Part shown: positions 15,451 to 18,857 of the stretch, in pieces | Numbering within the stretch: position 1 is the stretch's first letter | How the letters are laid out: each line of letters starts with the position of its first letter | From: Candidatus Equibacterium intestinale | Lineage (GTDB): Bacteria; Bacteroidota; Bacteroidia; Bacteroidales; UBA932 | Direction of reading: 5' to 3' | DNA: 18,857 nt | Assembly (NCBI GenBank): GCA_018064305.1 | Contig: JAGHVP010000092.1 | Span: 1-18,857 of the forward strand | Made by a program: the position numbers and the translations under genes | The notes under the pieces: model-generated | Seen by the model: only the letters and a program-made list of their open reading frames with translations | Database searches by the model: none | Told to the model about the DNA's origin: nothing

Positions 15451-16845
15451 ATGAAAAACAGACTTTTTATTTTAGCATTCATGGTTTCCGCAGCAGCCCT
15501 TGCGCTGACATCCTGCGGCACCACCAGCTACTACTCGTCGTCTATTTATAGCGACGGTATCTACTACAGACCCGACAGAGTCGGTAAGGTCACCGTTGTT
15601 AACGATGCGGAAGGTCAGGAGGTTTATTCCGGCGACATATACGTACTGAACGATGGTGAAACATATGCTGAAAGACTCACAAAGTTCAACGACCCCGAGC
15701 ACTATACAGTATATGTAGACTACTACGGATGGGCAAATCCCTGGTACAATCCCTGGTGGGGTCCCAGCTACTACTACAGCTGGTATTCACCCTGGCACTA
15801 TTCATACGCATGGTACAACACCTGGTGGTATGACTCATGGTACGGATGGGGCTGGAGAGATCCCTTCTGGTACGGCGGATGGGCATGGTACGATCCCTGG
15901 TACTCACCTTGCTGGTATTCATACGCATGGGGTCCTCACTACGGACATTACTACGGCGGATGGTATCACCACGGACACTACAGCTACCACCATCCTCACA
16001 GCTCATTCGCATGGGGATACAGCAGCCGCGGCAACAGTGGTGCTGCATACGGCCGCCGCAATGTCAACGGCAACTATTCAGGTGCAAGCCTTAGCACAGC
16101 CGCCATTTCATCGGCAGTGGGACGCCGTGCTTCAACAAGCAGCATGGTAGCAACATCATCCAGCGTGACTTCAGGCCGCAGGGCAGCTGCTCTCAGCACT
16201 GCTTCTTCAACAAGCAAGGCTGCTACTGGCACCATCAACGGCCGCCGCACTTCCGGCTCAGCTTCAGGTGTAGTTGCCGGCACAGCAGTTTCAGGCACAA
16301 CTTCAGGCCGCCGTGCCACCGGTACATCTGCAAGCACTCCTTCTACTGTATCGACATCGTCAAGCCGTCGTGCCGCAAGCACCACCAGCACACCTTCAAC
16401 AGTGTCAGGCAACCGTACTTCAACAGGTACTACAGTGTCACGCAGCACTTCAACCACCGGCCGCAGTGCAGGCACAACCACTTCAACCACCAGCACCCGC
16501 AGGGGTACTCCTTCTACAGGTACTGTTTCAGGTTCTACTTCAACCTCACGCAGCTCAAGCTCAGTAGGCCGCACTTCAGGTTCACGCAGCACTTCTGGTA
16601 CCAGCACACGCGGCACTTCAACAAGCTCGTCAAGCCGTTCAAGCTCAAGCAGCTCGTACTCAGGCAGCCGCAGTTCAGGATCTTCATATTCAGGTTCAAG
16701 CAGCCGCAGTTCAGGATCTTCATACTCCGGCAGTAGCAGCAGCTCACGTGGCGGTGGATACTCAGGTGGCGGATACTCAGGTGGCGGCGGATATTCAGGC
16801 GGTGGCCACTCAGGCGGCGGTTCAACCGGCGGTGGAAGAAGGTAA
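15451..16845 (+). CDS. low-complexity lipoprotein with Trp/Tyr-rich block and Ser/Gly-rich tail
   Basis: No named family is recognised with certainty. The 464-aa product has a lipoprotein signal ending in L-T-S-C (lipidated Cys22). Residues 23-90 look like an ordinary small domain (VGKVTVVNDAEGQEVYSGDI). Residues 91-190 hold by hand count about 20 Trp and 24 Tyr, with many His, Gly and Pro and repeated WYxPW-type units. From about 200 to 360 it is Ser/Thr/Ala-rich with dibasic Arg-Arg pairs at intervals. Residues from about 400 are Ser/Arg/Gly, ending in YSGGG repeats and GGGRR. The middle and tail look disordered. The DNA keeps strong reading-frame bias throughout, so this is a real gene. 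Similar repetitive lipoproteins exist in Bacteroidales and have sometimes carried misleading names such as vitellogenin; I recall this and have not checked it. I infer a membrane-anchored, self-associating or wall-binding protein. A FadL-type gene follows after 76 bases. Confidence 0.8.
   Translation: MKNRLFILAFMVSAAALALTSCGTTSYYSSSIYSDGIYYRPDRVGKVTVVNDAEGQEVYSGDIYVLNDGETYAERLTKFNDPEHYTVYVDYYGWANPWYNPWWGPSYYYSWYSPWHYSYAWYNTWWYDSWYGWGWRDPFWYGGWAWYDPWYSPCWYSYAWGPHYGHYYGGWYHHGHYSYHHPHSSFAWGYSSRGNSGAAYGRRNVNGNYSGASLSTAAISSAVGRRASTSSMVATSSSVTSGRRAAALSTASSTSKAATGTINGRRTSGSASGVVAGTAVSGTTSGRRATGTSASTPSTVSTSSSRRAASTTSTPSTVSGNRTSTGTTVSRSTSTTGRSAGTTTSTTSTRRGTPSTGTVSGSTSTSRSSSSVGRTSGSRSTSGTSTRGTSTSSSSRSSSSSSYSGSRSSGSSYSGSSSRSSGSSYSGSSSSSRGGGYSGGGYSGGGGYSGGGHSGGGSTGGGRR
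16752..16842 (+). repeat. tandem (Y/H)SGGG-coding repeats
   Basis: At least four near-copies of a 12-15-base unit encode YSGGG, YSGGGG, YSGGGH and SGGGST at the C-terminus of the lipoprotein. Such short, similar units are prone to gain or loss of copies by slippage. Confidence 0.6.
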
Positions 16846-16850
16846 CGGAC

Positions 16851-16872
16851 CAGCCCCGCATACAAGGGGCTG
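16851..16872. other. hairpin between the lipoprotein and FadL-type genes
   Basis: CAGCCCC (16851-16857) pairs with GGGGCTG (16866-16872) around an 8-base loop, 5 bases after the lipoprotein stop. No T tract follows on either strand, so it is not a good intrinsic terminator. It could end or stabilise the upstream message, letting the next gene be expressed at a different level. Confidence 0.5.
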
Positions 16873-16921
16873 ACAACAGACCTTCAAACCACATTATCAA
16901 CAGTTTAATACCTTGACAGAA

Positions 16922-18454
16922 ATGAAAAAAGCACTTACTATATTATTGATGGCAGCCGTTGCAGTCGGTGCAAAGGCTCAGGGATTCGAGGATGCTTTCC
17001 GCTACTCACAGCAGTTCCCCGTAGGAACTGCAAGAACGGTGGCCATGGGTAATGCATTCACAGCGCTTGGCGGCGACCTTGGTGCGATGGGTATCAACCC
17101 TGCATCAACCGCGCTCTACAACAGCTGCGAGTTTGCAATAACCCCCGCCCTCACATGGAATTCAACTTCCAGCAGCTGCGATTATTGGAATGCATCCGAC
17201 CTCGAACGCCGTGGTACAAAATTCAGCGTTCCCAATGTTGCAGTTGTCTTCGCAATGCCTACAGGCAGAAGCAACAAGCTTGTAAGCTGCTCTGTCGGTT
17301 TCGGTGTGAACAAAGTGAACAACTTCAACTCTCACATCTCATACAGGGGGCAGGACGGCACAAGCAGCCTTCTCGGCAATATCGCCTGCGGGCTGACAGG
17401 TGTTCCTTCAGGAACAGTCGATGCAGAGGACGGATATGATTCTGGCAACCTTCCCTGGCAGACTCTTCTCGCATGGGATTCATATCTGATTGATACCTTT
17501 GATGCCGATGATACATATATCGGTGCAACCGAAAATGTTTTCGACGACGGTTCAATCGGAGTTGGCGGCGACCTCTGGAAAAGCTTTGACAGAGAGACCA
17601 CCGGTTCGGTATACGACATCCAGATGAACTTCGGAATGAACTTCTCAGACCAGCTGTATCTCGGTGCAAACATGAATGTATATACTGTCAACTACATGGA
17701 AGACCGCACATATGCTGAAGAAGCTGACAAGCTCGAGTATTATCAGACTGGTTTCGCCGCTATGAACTACAACTACTTCCAGCAGACCACCGGATCTGGC
17801 ATCAACCTCCAGCTGGGTTTGATCTGGACACCGTTCCCTGCAGTAAGATTCGGAGCGACCTACACTACACCGACCCTCTATACCTTGAGCGACTACTGGG
17901 AGGAGACAATGACTTCCACTTTCGTCCCCAACGAGTTCGGATATGAGTCAACCAAAGAACCCCTGATCGCTTTTCCCGAAATACCTTTTGCATATGAGGT
18001 GAAGGCTCCCGCAAGATACACCCTCGGCGCTGCCTTCGTCCTTGGCAACCGCGGCCTCATCAGCCTCGACTATGAGCATGTCGACTATGCAAAGACAAGA
18101 ATGAGAGACGACTACGGTTATGAGGGAGTTTTTGCGGCCGACAATGCCGTGCTCAAATGCTTCAATCCCTGCGACATCGTAAGGCTGGGTGCAGAGTTCA
18201 ATGTAAACTCAGCCCTCGCCCTCCGCGCCGGTTACAACTCATACATGTTCACCGAACCTGAGTATCAGTTCCTCTCTTTCGGTATCGGCAGGAAGATAAG
18301 CGAAACTGCAGGCATCGACCTGGCATTCAGAACCAATCTCGGCAAGACTTATTACCATCAGCCTTACACAGATTATGATGTTGTAACAGTCAAAGGAGCA
18401 AACGTTCATGAATACAACAGGGAGCTTCTCCTGACATACAAGGTGAAATTCTAG
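16922..18454 (+). CDS. FadL/OmpP1-family outer-membrane transport protein
   Basis: A 510-aa outer-membrane beta-barrel of the OmpP1/FadL/TodX type, the group that passes hydrophobic compounds such as fatty acids across the outer membrane; Bacteroidetes members are sometimes labelled hemin receptor. It has a signal peptide (MKKALTILLMAAVAVGAKA, then QG). The FadL N-terminal hallmark GTARTVAMGNAFTALGGDLGAMGINPAS supplies the plug-like segment with the NPA motif. Long alternating strands follow (INLQLGLIWTPFPAVRFGATY, RYTLGAAFVLGNRGLISLDYEHV), and it ends in an aromatic residue (LTYKVKF). I use the ATG at 16922; a TTG three codons upstream is unlikely. No -7 element is evident, so it may share the lipoprotein transcript. 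It ends in TAG and a strong terminator follows. Substrate unknown. Confidence 0.9.
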   Translation: MKKALTILLMAAVAVGAKAQGFEDAFRYSQQFPVGTARTVAMGNAFTALGGDLGAMGINPASTALYNSCEFAITPALTWNSTSSSCDYWNASDLERRGTKFSVPNVAVVFAMPTGRSNKLVSCSVGFGVNKVNNFNSHISYRGQDGTSSLLGNIACGLTGVPSGTVDAEDGYDSGNLPWQTLLAWDSYLIDTFDADDTYIGATENVFDDGSIGVGGDLWKSFDRETTGSVYDIQMNFGMNFSDQLYLGANMNVYTVNYMEDRTYAEEADKLEYYQTGFAAMNYNYFQQTTGSGINLQLGLIWTPFPAVRFGATYTTPTLYTLSDYWEETMTSTFVPNEFGYESTKEPLIAFPEIPFAYEVKAPARYTLGAAFVLGNRGLISLDYEHVDYAKTRMRDDYGYEGVFAADNAVLKCFNPCDIVRLGAEFNVNSALALRAGYNSYMFTEPEYQFLSFGIGRKISETAGIDLAFRTNLGKTYYHQPYTDYDVVTVKGANVHEYNRELLLTYKVKF

Positions 18455-18481
18455 TTTTTCAAAATATTACTCGCAGAAAAG

Positions 18482-18514
18482 GCGCTGTCATTTATGGTGA
18501 CAGCGCTTTTTTTT
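18482..18514 (+). terminator. intrinsic terminator after the FadL-type gene
   Basis: A perfect 9-bp stem (GCGCTGTCA/TGACAGCGC, 18482-18490 with 18498-18506) has a 7-base loop and is followed by eight T (18507-18514). It starts 28 bases past the stop. Confidence 0.92.
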
Positions 18515-18529
18515 GCCGATAAAATATCA

Positions 18530-18537
18530 TAAATTTG
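18530..18537 (+). promoter_or_regulatory. -7 element (TAAATTTG) for the second flippase
   Basis: TAAATTTG matches TAnnTTTG and lies just after the preceding terminator. It predicts a start near 18541 and a leader of about 23 bases before the ATG at 18564. No clear -33 element. Confidence 0.55.
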
Positions 18538-18563
18538 CAGGTTGACATTTACATTGGATAACT

Positions 18564-18857
18564 ATGGCAAATCCGCTCAAACAGCTGGCAGGTGAAACTG
18601 CGATATACGGTCTAAGCTCTATTCTGGCCCGTGTCGTAAACTTCTTGCTGGTACCGCTTTACACTCGCGTTCTGGTTGATTCCGACTATGGTGTGGTGAC
18701 AGAGTTCCTGTCGTACATAGCAGTGCTGCAGGTGGCTCTTGCACTGGGTCTGGAGACAGGCTGCTTCAAGTTTGCGCAGCGGGAGGAGGGCAATCCCGAG
18801 AAGGTGTTCTCCAACGCGCTGGCCATAGTATCTCTGGTATGTCTGGCATTCTTCGCC
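18564..18857 (+). CDS. polysaccharide flippase, 3' end cut off
   Basis: Only the first 98 codons are in the window, and the frame is open to the last base. The N-terminus MANPLKQLAGETAIYGLSSI and the following ARVVNFLLVPLYTRVL...YGVVTE are typical of the Bacteroidetes branch of MOP-superfamily lipopolysaccharide/polysaccharide flippases. These have two hydrophobic segments early and a charged loop (FAQREEGNPEKVF) before the next segment. The likely role is moving lipid-linked sugar units across the inner membrane. It is a different subfamily from the flippase at 10197-11639. It begins a new transcription unit after a terminator, with a -7 element at 18530. Confidence 0.85.
   Translation, partial: MANPLKQLAGETAIYGLSSILARVVNFLLVPLYTRVLVDSDYGVVTEFLSYIAVLQVALALGLETGCFKFAQREEGNPEKVFSNALAIVSLVCLAFFA

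Noticed and set aside
15372..15524. N-terminal extension of proS to 15524
   Set aside because: It would run through the promoters and start of the divergent lipoprotein gene, and the ATG at 15371 begins the canonical ProRS N-terminus (AKEITSRQENYSQWY).
15721..16842. Repeats in the lipoprotein as a CRISPR array or mobile element
   Set aside because: The units are short, in-frame, degenerate and codon-structured, with no uniform repeat and unique-spacer pattern.
16074..16865. 263-codon reading frame antisense to the lipoprotein gene
   Set aside because: It is a Pro/Glu/Arg/Val-rich mirror of Ser/Thr/Gly codon bias with no recognisable domain.
16913..16921. TTG start for the FadL-type gene
   Set aside because: The ATG at 16922 begins a normal signal peptide (MKKALTILL), and nothing favours the rare TTG.
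4988..18514. The two terminators with a GGCGCTGT core (4994-5013 and 18481-18506) as copies of a dispersed element
   Set aside because: Only the stem core of about 8 bases is shared; loops and flanks differ, so common terminator composition is enough to explain it.

Overview
The window reads as chromosomal DNA of a Bacteroidales bacterium, perhaps Muribaculaceae- or Prevotella-like; the family is my inference. The signs are -7 promoter elements of the form TAnnTTTG in front of most transcription units, a general lack of Shine-Dalgarno sites, a two-part OstA-like protein, a DUF3078 outer-membrane protein, a single-chain pyruvate:ferredoxin oxidoreductase and FadL-type porins. I see no insertion sequence, phage gene, integrase, CRISPR array or toxin-antitoxin pair. 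This is a mostly housekeeping, envelope-centred region.

Layout. Bases 2-4010 (+) hold the end of a SurA-like parvulin chaperone gene overlapping a 914-aa OstA-like (LptA/LptD-related) gene: an outer-membrane biogenesis operon. A tRNA-Arg(CCG) gene (-) and fabD (+) follow, fired from back-to-back promoters. fabD converges on a small secreted protein of unknown function (-), whose likely terminator lies inside the fabD coding sequence. That unknown gene is divergent from nifJ (+, 5862-9404). nifJ ends at a strong hairpin terminator shared with the minus-strand cluster behind it.

The minus-strand cluster, in transcription order, is proS (15371-13893), a DUF3078 outer-membrane protein, tilS (a GTG start sharing one base with the previous TAG stop), a polysaccharide flippase and a cyclophilin lipoprotein. 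Two of its genes act on tRNA (ProRS, TilS) and the rest belong to the envelope. proS carries an in-frame TAG at codon 353 where the family has glutamate, with clear ProRS sequence continuing in frame to the normal end. Other genes in the window end in TAG, so the code is not reassigned.

Divergent from proS is a lipoprotein gene with an unusually strong Shine-Dalgarno site. Its protein has a block of about 100 residues that is roughly 44% Trp plus Tyr, then a Ser/Thr tract with recurring Arg-Arg pairs and a Gly-Ser tail. A FadL/OmpP1-type porin follows, then a terminator, then the start of a second flippase gene cut by the window end.

I found no convincing new multi-gene system. The observations most worth following are the broken proS, the aromatic-rich lipoprotein, the mirror-symmetric tRNA/fabD promoter pair and the terminator embedded in the opposing gene. 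All motif positions and counts were made by eye.
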